From Buxus sempervirens (Eukaryota > Streptophyta > Magnoliopsida > Buxales > Buxaceae), in the NCBI GenBank assembly GCA_947561395.2, contig OX387184.1, positions 13,000,205-13,064,204 on the forward strand: 64,000 nt of DNA. Reading direction: 5' to 3'. A program made the translations under genes and the position numbers. The notes under the pieces were generated by a model. The model was not told the origin of the DNA and ran no database searches. It was given only the letters and a program-made list of their open reading frames with translations. The stretch's first letter is position 1; the number at the start of each line of letters is the position of its first letter. This document shows, piece after piece, positions 1 through 10,834 of the stretch.

Positions 1-283
1 TACTTTGGCAGCATTGCTCTGAAAACGAGAGATTTGAGGAGGTTCTCCGAGGAGAAGGCTTGTTTGAAATCTACTATCGAAATCGCTATGTTGAGGAGAA
101 ATGGATACAATAAAGAAACAGAGAAGCTGTTGATGAAGAAGCGTTCGATTGTTCAAGATTTTGCAGATGGGTTGATGGCACTGGCAGATATTCGGGATGG
201 GGAAAGGATTGCTTTCGAATCCACTTCTGATTGCATCTCCTGGTCTGGTTTCAGCACCCATTAGTACTCATAAGAATTGGTGA
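1..283 (+). CDS. PEX11A: Peroxisomal membrane protein PEX11A-like, C-terminal end (partial, frameshifted)
   Basis: Reading from base 1, an open frame gives the last part of a PEX11-family peroxisome elongation/proliferation protein. The pieces GSIALKTRDLRRF, STIEIAML and SIVQDFADGLMALADIRDG follow the order I remember for Arabidopsis PEX11A. The family acts in the peroxisomal membrane. The N-terminal part lies outside the window. A run of four G at 199-202 looks one base too long: the frame used so far runs into a stop at 262-264, whereas the frame offset by one base gives a typical PEX11A end (serine-rich, then STHKNW) with a stop at 281-283. So this is either a real one-base insertion that replaces the last ~25 residues, or a sequencing or assembly error in a homopolymer. 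Family assignment is fairly sure; whether the gene works is not. Confidence 0.7.
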
Positions 284-854
284 TCTTGTTGAGAGGGTTC
301 CTGATTCGCATGGGCAGGGAAGATACAATAAGAACCCATTAAGCTCCTGGGGAGGTCGGGCTTTGCTCACTTTTGCTTATTCTGAATGCGAATCACGTGT
401 TCTCGTTTTTCTTATTCTGAATGCCAGCTACTTTGTTCACTGAACCAATTGTATTTTGAATCATTGATTAACTCAACCATATTAATGCTCATGTCTAGAG
501 GCTGAGATTTTGTTGGTTGGTTGCTTCCTTGGCATTAACTGTTAAGGCTTTAATCGATCTCCAATGGGTTCTGATCACTGCAAGTGCAACTAGATATTGA
601 AGTGATAACTACTAAGTTGTCATCTTACAACCATAGATTGCTTAGCTCCCCCAAACTTCCATCTCCAATCCATTGGCTTGTCTGTAACATACCTTTTGCT
701 TATCAGGTTGGCATGCATGCATCTCATGAATCTATCAGAAGCCAAGTACTCTGATTCCTTGAGAACTAAAGGCAGGTGTGAGAGATTCACATGTTCTATC
801 TGGGATTCGATCTTTAATGCTTTAATCTCACAGAGATGTGTCATCAAGCCACAT
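284..854. other. Intergenic, 3' flank of the PEX11A-like gene
   Basis: Ordinary AT-rich non-coding sequence, probably including the 3' UTR of the gene upstream. I see no gene, repeat or RNA here; the short ORFs on both strands have no recognisable motif. Confidence 0.5.
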
Positions 855-1044
855 TAGTTCCTAGGGGAGGGATTTTTAATTGCATTTGTATAAAAAAAAA
901 GAATAAAGAATAAAGTTCTAAAACATTTTCTATGTTACAGCCAAACTCTTGGAAAAAACAAAAAAGGAAAAATTTTTCTTGGAATTTTTTCTTCCAGAAA
1001 ATATTTTCCACCGGAAAATGTTTTCCAGTGAAACAAACAGAGCC
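855..1044 (-). mobile_element. One end of a GGCTCTGTTTGTTTC-type TIR element
   Basis: The segment ends with GAAACAAACAGAGCC followed by TAA. Read in reverse complement it matches the left end of the element at 57,271-59,066 almost throughout: the GGAAAATATTTTCC blocks, a stretch around CATTTTCTATGTTACA, TTGCATTTGTATA and AGGGGAGG occur in the same order. Only this end is present; I found no partner inverted end upstream, so it looks like a truncated copy. Confidence 0.6.
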
Positions 1045-1701
1045 TAAGGTACAAATATCTGGAAAATGGTTTCATAGAAGCTATTTGTTGGTGAAGCCAC
1101 AAATGATATTTCACATAAGCTTATGTATTCATCTTTGTTTCGAGTATTTGCAACATATTGATCGAGAAAGGGGCTTGATATCTCATTTGATATATTTTTT
1201 CAGGTTCCACGGCACCTTTGCAGCATACATTTGAAAATTAGACTATGAATTACACCATGCCCCAAAAAATACATGCAGTAGAAGTTGGGGTTTTCCATTC
1301 CACCAGTAACTTTTAATTCATTATTGCTTACACAATTTATTGTATAATCCAATTTGTTACTTTTTTGTATCATTTGTCTATATATTTTGTTTTTTAGAAG
1401 ATTTAGACTCATATCATATGGTTCCAAATGTAACTCACCCACTTGGAACCCACATCTAAACAATCTAAACAACATATGTGCAGTACTGCACGTGCAGTCC
1501 ATTATACTTTTTATTAGAATTGGTCGTATCTTTATTATGTTCGATTTCTTTAACCAATTACTTTGTTTCGTTAAGTTTGATTTCGATTTGTCTATTTGGA
1601 TTGGTCATGGGAATTTCGAAATGGAAAACATTATGTGTATATCATCTTCTTTTATAATTAGTCGTCTTTTTTTTTTCCTAATTCTTTCGGACTCGCATCC
1701 T
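1045..1701. other. Intergenic, nothing recognised
   Basis: AT-rich sequence with no ORF of recognisable origin. A 179-codon ORF starting at 1,354 runs into the fold-back and hAT elements and has low-complexity composition, so I treat it as chance. Confidence 0.4.
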
Positions 1702-3599
1702 CTGCAGCGGAGGCTGCATACAGCCTCTCACATGCAAAGGGTGGGTCCCACCATTCATTGGAGGGCCCCACCATTCATTTGGGGGCCCCACAGCCTTCAT
1801 GTGAGAGGCTGTATGCATAGAGCTGTAAGTTTGGCCCGGACCGCCCAAAGCCCGCCCAACCCAACCCGAATAACAGCCCGATTTAAGAAATAAGTTTGGG
1901 TTTGGGTTTGGGCTGGGCTCAATCTTGAGCCCGAAGTTGAGTTCGGGCTGGCTCGGATTCACAAGGTACAACCCGAATAACCCGAAATATATATACCACT
2001 AAAACCCCCTCCTGCAAACCTAAAAGTTTCTCGTCTTCTCCTATATCTCTACCATGGAAGTTGGAATTGCTTACCCCTCTCACTGACTCACTGTCCCTCT
2101 CTTCTATTATCAATACCTCACATCTCAAAGACAACCTAGCTAGAGAAACCCCCAACAAAGGAGCTCGATCGGCAGGAGCTAGCAATACAGTTGTCGTCGG
2201 CGTCACCGTCAATACAGTGGGATACAGTTCCTGCAACAAGGGATTTGCGATACAATTCCATCGCTCATAAGTCACAAGCGATTTGCGATTGCTATTTTTG
2301 TCAAATCGGGCATATCATCTTTCCCCATTTGTTCACTGCTTTTAGGTACTGTTTAGTTCCTCTCTTTTCTAGTACTCGATCTGGATGAGATCCATTAATG
2401 TGTGCTTGGGAGGGTTTGTTTCTCTTCCTCGGCTATGCAAGATATAATCTAAAACTATATACCTACCTTTGACTACAAAGTTAGTTCAGATATTTTAATC
2501 CCCAGTCTTTTACTGTTGGATGCAAAATTTCATTAAATTTTGATTTCCGATAAGGTAACAAAACAGAAAATCTTGTTACTTTAGTAGTATCTTATTTTAT
2601 GTTTTTTTTAACATCAATATATATCCCCTAAAATCTTGATTTATTGTTCTTGATTTGTCATATGCAAATGAGTTACGTGTTTCTTACGTAATTTAGTGGT
2701 TCTAATATTTGAAACGTAGATTCTAACTCAGCAAAAAAAAAAACGTAGATTCTAAAGTAATTGGAAGAGATAAGAAACATGAATATTAAGTCTATTTAAA
2801 ATTACAAAAGTTGATTGATTTTGTAAAAGGTATTATTTTTAGATTAAGGTTTGAATACTTAAACAATGTGAAAATGCAATGAAACTAATTCTAGAATTTC
2901 AAAGGTATTCTTTTAAACTTGTGAAACTTCACTGTAACCATGCTCTTTGCAGTTACAAAGACTTAACTATAGCCATGCTGTTTGATACTGAAGATCTGTG
3001 TTCATTAGAGGATGCTATAATTGTAAGGCTTTGCTTTCAAATGCATTGGTTTGGGTTTGTAACCAGGCATGTAATATATTTAAATTTTGCCTCCTTAATA
3101 CCAAGAAATGAACTTGAAGTTTGAGTTGAATTACCTTGCTATAATATGTTCTAAAATTTCTATTTGTTTGAAAGTAGTTATTATGTCTAAATATCCTTGC
3201 TTTATTGTGCTACTTAGTTTCATAAGCTAGTTTACCTGATACCACAGGTCCACAACAAGCTCAAAAGTTTGGTGGACTTATAGAGATCATTTTTTTAACC
3301 TAATACACAAACAAATCAATGTATGCCAATAAACTTTATTATATATATATCGAAATATTGTAGTCTTATAATGTAAATGTATTATTGTATCAAGTAGAAA
3401 AAAAGTTTGGGTTGGCTCGAACCCAACCCGAACTCAAGAAATAATTTTAGGGTTGGGTTTGGACTCAAAGAGTTTGGGTTAGGGCGGGCCGAGGAGAGTT
3501 TGGGTTCACCAATTTTAGTTAGGGTTGAACCCAAACTCATTGAAACCCAGCTCAGCCCGCCCTACTTACACCTCTATGCATGCAGCGGAGGCTGCATAC
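1702..3599. mobile_element. Small fold-back (MITE-like) element, split by a hAT insertion
   Basis: The left arm (1,703-1,733) runs from GCAGCGGAGGCTGC through ATACAGCCTCTCACATG. The right arm begins at 1,799 as CATGTGAGAGGCTGTATGCA and, beyond the hAT insertion, finishes with GCGGAGGCTGCATAC at 3,584-3,598. With the hAT element and one copy of its duplication removed, the arms pair over about 30 bp around a ~65 bp core of short GGGCCCCA/CCATTCATT repeats. The outer 14 bp is itself close to palindromic, so it appears in the same orientation at both ends. No coding capacity. Superfamily not identified. Confidence 0.6.
1818..3576. mobile_element. Non-autonomous hAT-type DNA transposon
   Basis: Terminal inverted repeats TAGAGCTGTAAGT (1,818-1,830) and ACTTACACCTCTA (3,564-3,576) differ at one base. 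The flanks are an 8-bp duplication, TGTATGCA (1,810-1,817) and TGCATGCA (3,577-3,584), differing at one position. Eight-base duplications and TAG-starting ends are hallmarks of plant hAT elements. Both subterminal zones are rich in GCCC/GGGC and AACCC/GGGTT motifs in opposite orientation, another familiar hAT trait. No transposase is encoded in the 1.76 kb, so movement would need an enzyme in trans. Inserted into the fold-back element around it. Confidence 0.85.
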
Positions 3600-4582
3600 G
3601 ATGTCCATCCAATTCTTTGGGGATATAAATAACTGATTTGGGTTTATTTAGAACTAACTTGCGTCCGATTATTCTCAACGGAATTTCATCTGCTGTTCTA
3701 GGCAGTTGCACCATCTAGGAATTTACTCCTAATAGGCAAACTTGCTATACACTAAATCGTGTATATTTCGTGTTCTGAACAGTAAAGAAATTTTGGACCT
3801 GAATTTGGAGGGAAATCCTAAATATATTAATGTTTCGATTTATTTGGGATTCATATTTTAAAATAGTGGTATTAGATCTCAGGTCCCCCTCATCATTCAC
3901 GTTTTCGAAATAACACGCACATCCCTTCAAATTTTGTTGATTGTAACATCTACAACCCTTTGGTCGAGTGACAGCTAAACGTTTTAACTAAAGTTTGCTG
4001 AATTTATACTAATTGGAACTGTTTTCCCTTATTAAACTAAATTTCTAAATAAACTTCATTTTATACCCTGTAAACAATTTTTAAATTTATAATTTTAATT
4101 TTAAAAGAAACAAGTTTAAAAGGGGAATAATAATTCAACTTGTACATGTTTAGAAAAGGAAATTCAAAAGTTTTTATAAAGGTAAACTGCCATTTACCTG
4201 AAGTACAAAATACTAACTTTACAAGGGTAAAATAGTTTAAATTAATTAAATTCATCATATTCACTGATCAACCCTATTTTCTGATTTTCTAGAGGTGTGG
4301 TAATTGTGACAGCCTGCTGATATGAAGGGAGCTCAGTGTTATTTCAAAGATGTTAAGGATCATATCTGTAATATTACCATATCTTAAAGGAGCTTTGTTT
4401 AATTTATCCTATTTATTTCCTTATGGGGTGAAATTGAGTGAATTGTATTTTTTATTTCATGGTTAAATATCAGCTCAATAAAATTGCAAACCATTCAAGC
4501 TTTTGTATAAAATTCTTATGAGCAGGTGTTATTGGTAGTGTTTTCGAAAATAATAATGCTTCTTTTTGTTTAAACTATACAG
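3600..4582. other. Region upstream of the eS6 exons; expected first exon(s) not found
   Basis: AT-rich non-coding sequence. The first ~24 residues of eS6 (highly conserved in plants) should be encoded upstream of 4,583. I looked for them here and back to base 284 and see neither the start codon context nor the conserved peptide. The segment ends in a normal splice acceptor. Confidence 0.5.
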
Positions 4583-7500
4583 CCGTGCATTTTTTGATAA
4601 GAGGATCTCACAGGAGGTCAATGAAGATTCCCTTGGTAATGTATGTATCCACTGCCCATCTGGCATCTGCCCTGAACCCATTGATGGTTATATATTTACT
4701 TCAAATTTGTTTTACTGGCAGGAGTTCAAAGGCTATGTTTTCAAAATAACGGGAGGCTGTGACAAGCAAGGTTTTCCAATGAAGCAGGGCGTGTTGACTC
4801 CTGGTCGTGTCCGTCTATTGCTCCATAGAGGTGGGTGTGAGAGAAATTTTTTTCTTTTTAGTTTAAATTACTGTTCTGAAAGGAACCCTTGGAGGTCTGT
4901 GTTACATGAACTTTTATAGGTCTCTTGTGCTTTGGTCTTTGATCTAGACCTTTGTAAGGACCTGGTCAAAATTTCAAATAATAAATGGGGTTCAACTCTG
5001 ACCAAGTAAAGAGTCCTTGTTTTGCATAAGTCCTATAGGTTATTGTACAGGAGATAGGTGCCTGCACACCCACCAGATCAATTTTTTTAAGTGTTAATAT
5101 TAAACTTAAAACAACGGCTGAGATTAAATCTTTCTAATGAAGGGCATAAAGGTCATTAGACTTTAAATATATATTAATCAAGGGTTTAAAACCCTAATCC
5201 CGTTTTTGACATTGGAGATGAGTTTTAAAGGATGGAAAAGAGGATTTTGGTGAAGAAATAGTGGTTTTGGAGCTACCCAACCCTAAACCTATGAAGGTAA
5301 GTGGTTTTAATACATTTTTTTATGCTTATAATGCTTAATCTCTCTTATCATCATCATTGATTTGTTCTTATATGAATCTGGATTTTTGAAAGGCTCTTGA
5401 TGTGTTAATATGAATCTAAGAGAAGAACATTATATTTTATGAATTATAAACAAGGTAGTATTTGAGATCATGTATAAAGAGGAATATGAAGTTTTTCTTT
5501 GATTTATTGTTGAATGTATGTTACTGTTGATTTCATATTTTGGGAATTGAAGAATCGGGGAAACATGATAGAACGTGAATTCACGTTTTGGGAATCGGAG
5601 AATCTGGGAAACATGATAGAACATGAATGCATGATTCAGAACTAGATTTCAATTACTTTTGTTGTAAAGGGTCAACAGGTTTAGAGAATGCAGTAGATTC
5701 AGTAGGTCCTGTTAACATTGGGTTGAACTAGATTTCAAATAGTTTTATGGTAAACAGTCAAACAGTCGATTTGGGTTGAACTAGATTTCAATTAGTTTTA
5801 TGGTAAATAGTGAACAGTCGATTTTTGAGTTGAAATGATTGTCTTTATTCTAGTTATTCTTTTGAAGTTAAACCTTATTTGTAATTACTTTACACTTCCA
5901 CTTTTTGATTGAACCTAAAATTTGGTTACTTTACTTTTCATTCGTCTGTAACTTTTGGACGAACCTAATTTTTAATTTAATTTACTTTTCAATCATGGGC
6001 AGCTTTTTGGGTGAACCTCATTTTTAATTATCTTACTTTCATCCGTGTGTTATGAGTTATTGTGAGATTTCCATGAGATTACGGAATGACATGGAAATAC
6101 TCTGGTGTGAACTTTGTGATATTTTATTTTGAAATCTGTTTCTTGAGATGGGTGTACTACTAGAGGGAAAAACTGCTAGTTCAATACCCAGTAAGAGTAT
6201 TGCTGGGATGATTTTGTACTGCTAGTTAAAACATTAATACAGTACCCACCATGAATAAACGTTGGGGGATTTATGAATTTGTACTGCTAGTTAAAACACT
6301 AGTTCAATACCCACCGTGAATAAACGTTGGGAGATTTATGATGATTGTACTGCTAGTTGAGATACTAGTTCAGTACCCAATTGGGAACACTTGTGGGATG
6401 GTATTTGATGTACTTCTAGTATTTGCCACATACTAGTTAAGTACCTACAAGGATTACCGATGGGAGGATTGTACTCCTAGGACGTTACCTAGTTGAGTAC
6501 CCAGTGAGGGACGCCTACTGGGATATAAATATTGATGAGTAATCCTGGCTTATGGTGCTGGTATGAGTACCCGGTGTGACTTTGGGTCTACTAGGAAATG
6601 TGGCTATGTGATACTCCTAGTGTAAATAACTAGTTAGAGTACCCAGTGACCGAATGGTTTCTTGGGAAGTTGAGATCTAGCGTTCTGATCTTATTGTGGG
6701 CTTAATTCAATAAATCATTTAAATCTTTATTTTTGTCTATTGTTATTGTTATTATTGGTTATTAGGTAAATGGTTAAATTTCATGGTGAATTTCATTCTT
6801 AATATATTCTGTTAAATTCTTTTGATGTTAATTGTTAAATTAATAGTTGATTTAATAGAGAGCATGATCCCTTGTATTTGAGATTTATGTATATGCTATA
6901 TATATATTGACTATAAATGAATATAGGGAACACATGCATGAGTACAGTTTATTAGATATATATAATATTGATTGTATTTATATTAAGTAAAGTGGAAATT
7001 CAGCATGTAATCATATGGAGTGCATTAACTCCACTTACTGAGTTCATGTAAACTCACCCCTTACTATTTTACAAGAAACTATCGTAATCGTGGAGACGAG
7101 AAGCAATGAGAAGTTATTGAATTTATGATGTTTAGTGAATCTTATGAACATGTACTATTTAGGATTTGAACTTTTTGGTGTTATGTTTGGTTTCATGTAA
7201 TAGCTATGTGGTTTGGCTTTTTATCAAAATTGTCTTTAGATTCCGCTATGACTCTGATAATTAAGTTAATTAATGAGAATTTCATGTTTTGAGACGAAAT
7301 TAATTTATAGGTTGTATTCGCTTACGAGCAAGGTTACGTCTGGACCCACGTGTGTATAGTTATACACGATGTGTGGTTTCAGGGCGTGACAACCTCTGTT
7401 TGCATGCAGCCTGTTCTTAAGACTACTAACTGAACTCATTTAATTTTTTCTTTTTCCTCTTTGGCAGGGACTAGTTGCTTTCGTGGATATGGCAGGCGAA

Positions 7501-8295
7501 AGGGAGAGAGAAGAAGGAAGTCTGTTCGTGGATGTATTGTAAGCTCGGACATCTCAGTTCTGAACTTGGTTATTGTGAAGAAGGGTGAGAATGACCTGCC
7601 TGGACTAACAGACACAGAGAAGCCAAGAATGAGAGGTCCAAAGAGGGCATCAAAGATTCGGAAACTCTTCAACCTCTCCAAGGAGGATGATGTTCGAAAG
7701 TACGTTAATACATATCGACAAACATTCACAACTAAATCTGGTGAGTTTTGCCTTCTTAATATATATATACATATATCTTTTTAATCTGTGATAAGAAGAA
7801 TTTATTGATTCAAGGCTAAAAGCCAAGAAAGAGGAGAAATCCTATTTGTTATTCGAAATCTGGAAATAACAAGTGTATATAATGATTTGGTAAATTGAAT
7901 TTTAGAATGAAGAAGTACATCTCTTCCCCAACAATGGCATCCTAAGTCCTAACCCGCAGTAGTTTTCTGCCCAAAAAAAAAAAGGGGGGTTATGAATGCT
8001 GCAGATATAAATATACTGCCTCTCTTAACAAACAATTTCTTCTGTGTGGTTTGTAGGTAAGAAGTGCAGTAAAGCTCCGAAGATACAGAGGCTGGTAACC
8101 CCCTTGACCCTACAGAGGAAGCGAGCAAGGATTGCAGAAAAGAAGAGGAGGATTGCAAAGGCCAAGGCTGAGGCAGCCGAGTATCAGAAGCTCCTTGCCA
8201 CTAGACTGAGAGAGCAGAGAGAGCGCCGTAGTGAAAGCTTAGTAAAAAAGAGATCCAGGCTCTCTGCAGCTTCTACACCATCAATAACAGCTTGA
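4583..8295 (+). CDS. RPS6: 40S ribosomal protein eS6 (RPS6), lacking the first coding exon(s)
   Basis: Component of the small ribosomal subunit and the classic target of S6 kinase. Exons inferred from splice sites and reading frame: 4583-4640, 4722-4830, 7468-7740, 8057-8295 (stop TGA 8293-8295), encoding 225 residues. They start at [12 protein letters not shown] and run through [47 protein letters not shown] and [15 protein letters not shown] to the basic C-terminus [17 protein letters not shown], which keeps the serine cluster phosphorylated by S6K. The usual length is 249; exactly the first 24 residues are missing, matching a codon split by an intron before 4,583. The reading frame is intact and conserved. 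The 2.6 kb third intron holds an LTR-like insertion. It is either a live gene whose first exon is far away, displaced or missing from the assembly, or a 5'-truncated duplicate. Confidence 0.9.
4953..7391 (-). mobile_element. Solo-LTR-like element in an eS6 intron (minus orientation)
   Basis: The ends are TGTAAGGACCTGG (4,953) and CAGGGCGTGACA (7,391), i.e. TG...CA, flanked by ACCTT (4,948-4,952) and ACCTC (7,392-7,396), a 5-bp duplication with one mismatch. Read in reverse it starts TGTCACGCCC and ends TCCTTACA, resembling the outer element at 14,534-34,454 (TGTAACGCCC ... TCTTACA). About 350 bp from that start both have the same landmark: GTGAG, a short gap, CTCAG, then AAGT or GAGT. Length 2,439 bp versus about 2,515 bp. 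There is no internal coding region, so I read it as a solo LTR of a related family. It lies wholly inside the intron, leaving the eS6 splice sites untouched. Confidence 0.65.
6150..6680 (+). repeat. Degenerate ~60-70 bp repeats in the intron element
   Basis: About eight units of the pattern TACTGCTAGTT ... ACTAGTTCAGTACCCA ... GGGA follow each other, the first near 6,170 and the last near 6,620. Each unit pairs a CTAGT core with an ACTAGTT core, giving short dyads, and has TACCCA with a matching TGGG further on. The copies are diverged but the order of motifs is constant. Confidence 0.6.
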
Positions 8296-8631
8296 GTTTC
8301 TGCCTTTGAATTTTGACTGATGATGTGTGTGACTAATGAATGTCTCTAGTGTAGGGTATGTTTGAGGTCATTTTGGCTGCGGCATCTCCTCCGGGCTTGT
8401 GTTTACACTTTAAAACTCAGATATTGTATGGTAGTTATTAGACGAGTTTGAATGTTAATGGGTTACAGGTTGTATCCATGGCTAGACTAATTCTAATACA
8501 CATTGAGAATCCTGGAATCTTTCTTATTTTCTGTTTATTTCCCATCACTGAATCATAGAACTCGAGTTGCAAGGTTGATAACTGTATTCTAAGGGTTTTG
8601 AATTGAGGAGGGCTATTTCTTACACTTAGGT

Positions 8632-10370
8632 GGCGTTTGGTGGGCATTATAGAATCTGGATTAGGATTCTAATCCCAGATTCTATAACCCAGATTATATT
8701 TCCTCGATTTTAGAAAACCAAAATCCTATTTGGATGAGTTGGATTGTGAACTCAGATTTTTAAATTATAATTTGGAATCTTGTTTGGTTGCCACCGATTA
8801 TTGATATTAAATTTGGAGTTTTTTTTATTAAAAATTACATAAAAATAATATAATATATATATAGAAAAATTAAAGTCGTATTTACATATATATTATTACG
8901 TGACATGTATATTTTTATATAATATATAAATTTATATATAACATTATAATTATAATATTATAATAATATAATAATATTATATAATAATATGATAATAATA
9001 TTATTTATATTATGTACTACAATAACACTACTATTATTTTAATAATATTATAATAATATATATTATATTATTATATTATAATATTATTTATTATTATTAT
9101 ATATTATATGATGTTATAAATATTATATAATATATATAATAGCTATAATAGTATTATAATTTAGAATATAATATTATAATAATATTATGTATATTATAAT
9201 ATAAACTATATTATAATTTATATTATTTCTTATTATAATATATAATTTTATAATAATATAATTTATGTTTATTATAACTCAAACTTTATGTATATTATAT
9301 ATAATATTATAATAAATTTATTGTAACACTAAATTTAATAAAATATAATATATTATAATATTAAATTTGTTAAATATATTAATATATATTATTATGTTCA
9401 TATTCATATAATATTAAATTTGAATATTATTATATTAAATATATATATGTATATAATATGTTTATTGTAACAATATAATATTATTAATATTAATATATCA
9501 ATTTGTTTAAAATATATAATATATTAATATGTTTCAGATTATTATATAATAATATAATATTATAATATTATTATAATAATACTATAGTATAATTAATGTT
9601 TATTATAAAATAAATTCTAATATAAGTTATATTATAATTTATAAAATATTATTATATTAAATATAATATATTTATTATAATATAAAATTTATTACAATAT
9701 ATTATAATATATTAAATTTATTATGATATTATGTTTATAATATCATAATAAATTTATTATATTATAATATTATTATATTTTATGATATAATAATATGTTT
9801 ATTATAATAATATAATATTATTATAATAATATTATTATAATATAATAATAATAATAATATAATATTATTATAATATAATATAAGTTATATTATAATTTGT
9901 TGTTATTAAAATAATATATTATAATAATTATTATTATTTATAATGTACATTATATTGAAATTTATAATTTATTATATATTATTATATATAATATAATAAT
10001 GTATAATATTATTATAAAAATGATATTTATATTAATAATATTTATATTACATGTAATATAATTTAATATTGTATTATCAATTATATATCATATAACAGAA
10101 TATATTATATTATAATTCTTATAATGTTATTATTTATTATAATATGTTTTATATAATATGTCATACATAATCTCTAGAATCACAGGCTTTGGAAATATAA
10201 GCACCAATGTCCATAATCCCTATAATCACCAAAAAAGGAGATACTGATTATGGGCTTGATTATACAACCGGATAGTAGAATCCGGCCTTAAAATCCCAAC
10301 CAAACACACCTTTTGGATTATGGAATCGGATTCTACTAGAATCCAAATTCTATAATGCCCACCAAACGCC
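8632..10370. mobile_element. TIR element (PIF/Harbinger-like) with an A/T-only core
   Basis: The left end GGCGTTTGGTGGGCATTATA (8,632) and the right end TATAATGCCCACCAAACGCC (10,351-10,370) are perfect inverted repeats, and similarity continues inward (GAATCTGGATT against its complement). Subterminal regions on both sides carry AATCC/GGATT motifs like those of the Harbinger element at 42,478-45,473. The target duplication is not clean: TTA stands two bases before the left end and TAA four bases after the right end. No transposase. It sits about 340 bp downstream of the eS6 stop codon. Confidence 0.65.
8820..10165. repeat. Extreme A/T tract
   Basis: About 1.3 kb of nearly pure A and T, built from TAATAT, ATTATAAT and ATAATA strings with no simple fixed period, and with almost no G or C. 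It forms the core of the TIR element around it. Such sequence can form many alternative hairpins and unwinds easily; no gene is possible. Confidence 0.85.
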
Positions 10371-10589
10371 CCCATAATTTACATGCAGAAATGTCCCTTT
10401 TATTGTGGAGCAGCTGAGGCTCGTGTGAGCTAGCTTTCTAAGTTCTCGGTTTTATGCAGAGAATTTGAATGTCATGAATATAAATGGATTTGCAGGCATT
10501 TTGGTCCTTAATGTATGATTTTGAAAGGCACTTTTCAAATGAACATCATCCTGGCTACCTCTTCGGTAGGAAGGCAGATCCGCTCTTTT
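10371..10589. other. Short spacer between the TIR element and the LINE
   Basis: About 220 bp of unremarkable sequence, ending in the presumed target duplication of the LINE. Confidence 0.4.
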
Positions 10590-10834
10590 AACCTATATCC
10601 ATTTCCACTTTAAGGGGTCTCGGGAAGCTTCGGCAGAAAGCTCTGCAAGTTTTCCTTCTTTCGGTGATCACCCCTCGCTTCACCTCTCTTTCAAGTATGA
10701 CCCCCATGGATATGAGCTAATCTGGCAGTTGGGCCCTCTCTTCCCCTAGATTTGAACCCTTTTGTCTCCTCTGGTTTTGAGTTGTCCCTCTCCACCTTGT
10801 CCGCTCTTTATCCTCTTGGTCGGCCCCCCCTTGT

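Noticed and set aside
1354..1893. 179-codon ORF
   Set aside because: Runs from AT-rich intergenic DNA into the fold-back and hAT elements; no motif.
3440..3560. Possible telomere-like TTTAGGG repeats
   Set aside because: The GGGTT/AACCC words are irregular and belong to the subterminal region of the hAT element.
8820..10165. Centromeric or replication-origin DNA
   Set aside because: The A/T tract is enclosed by transposon ends and has no tandem monomer; there is no independent sign of an origin or centromere.
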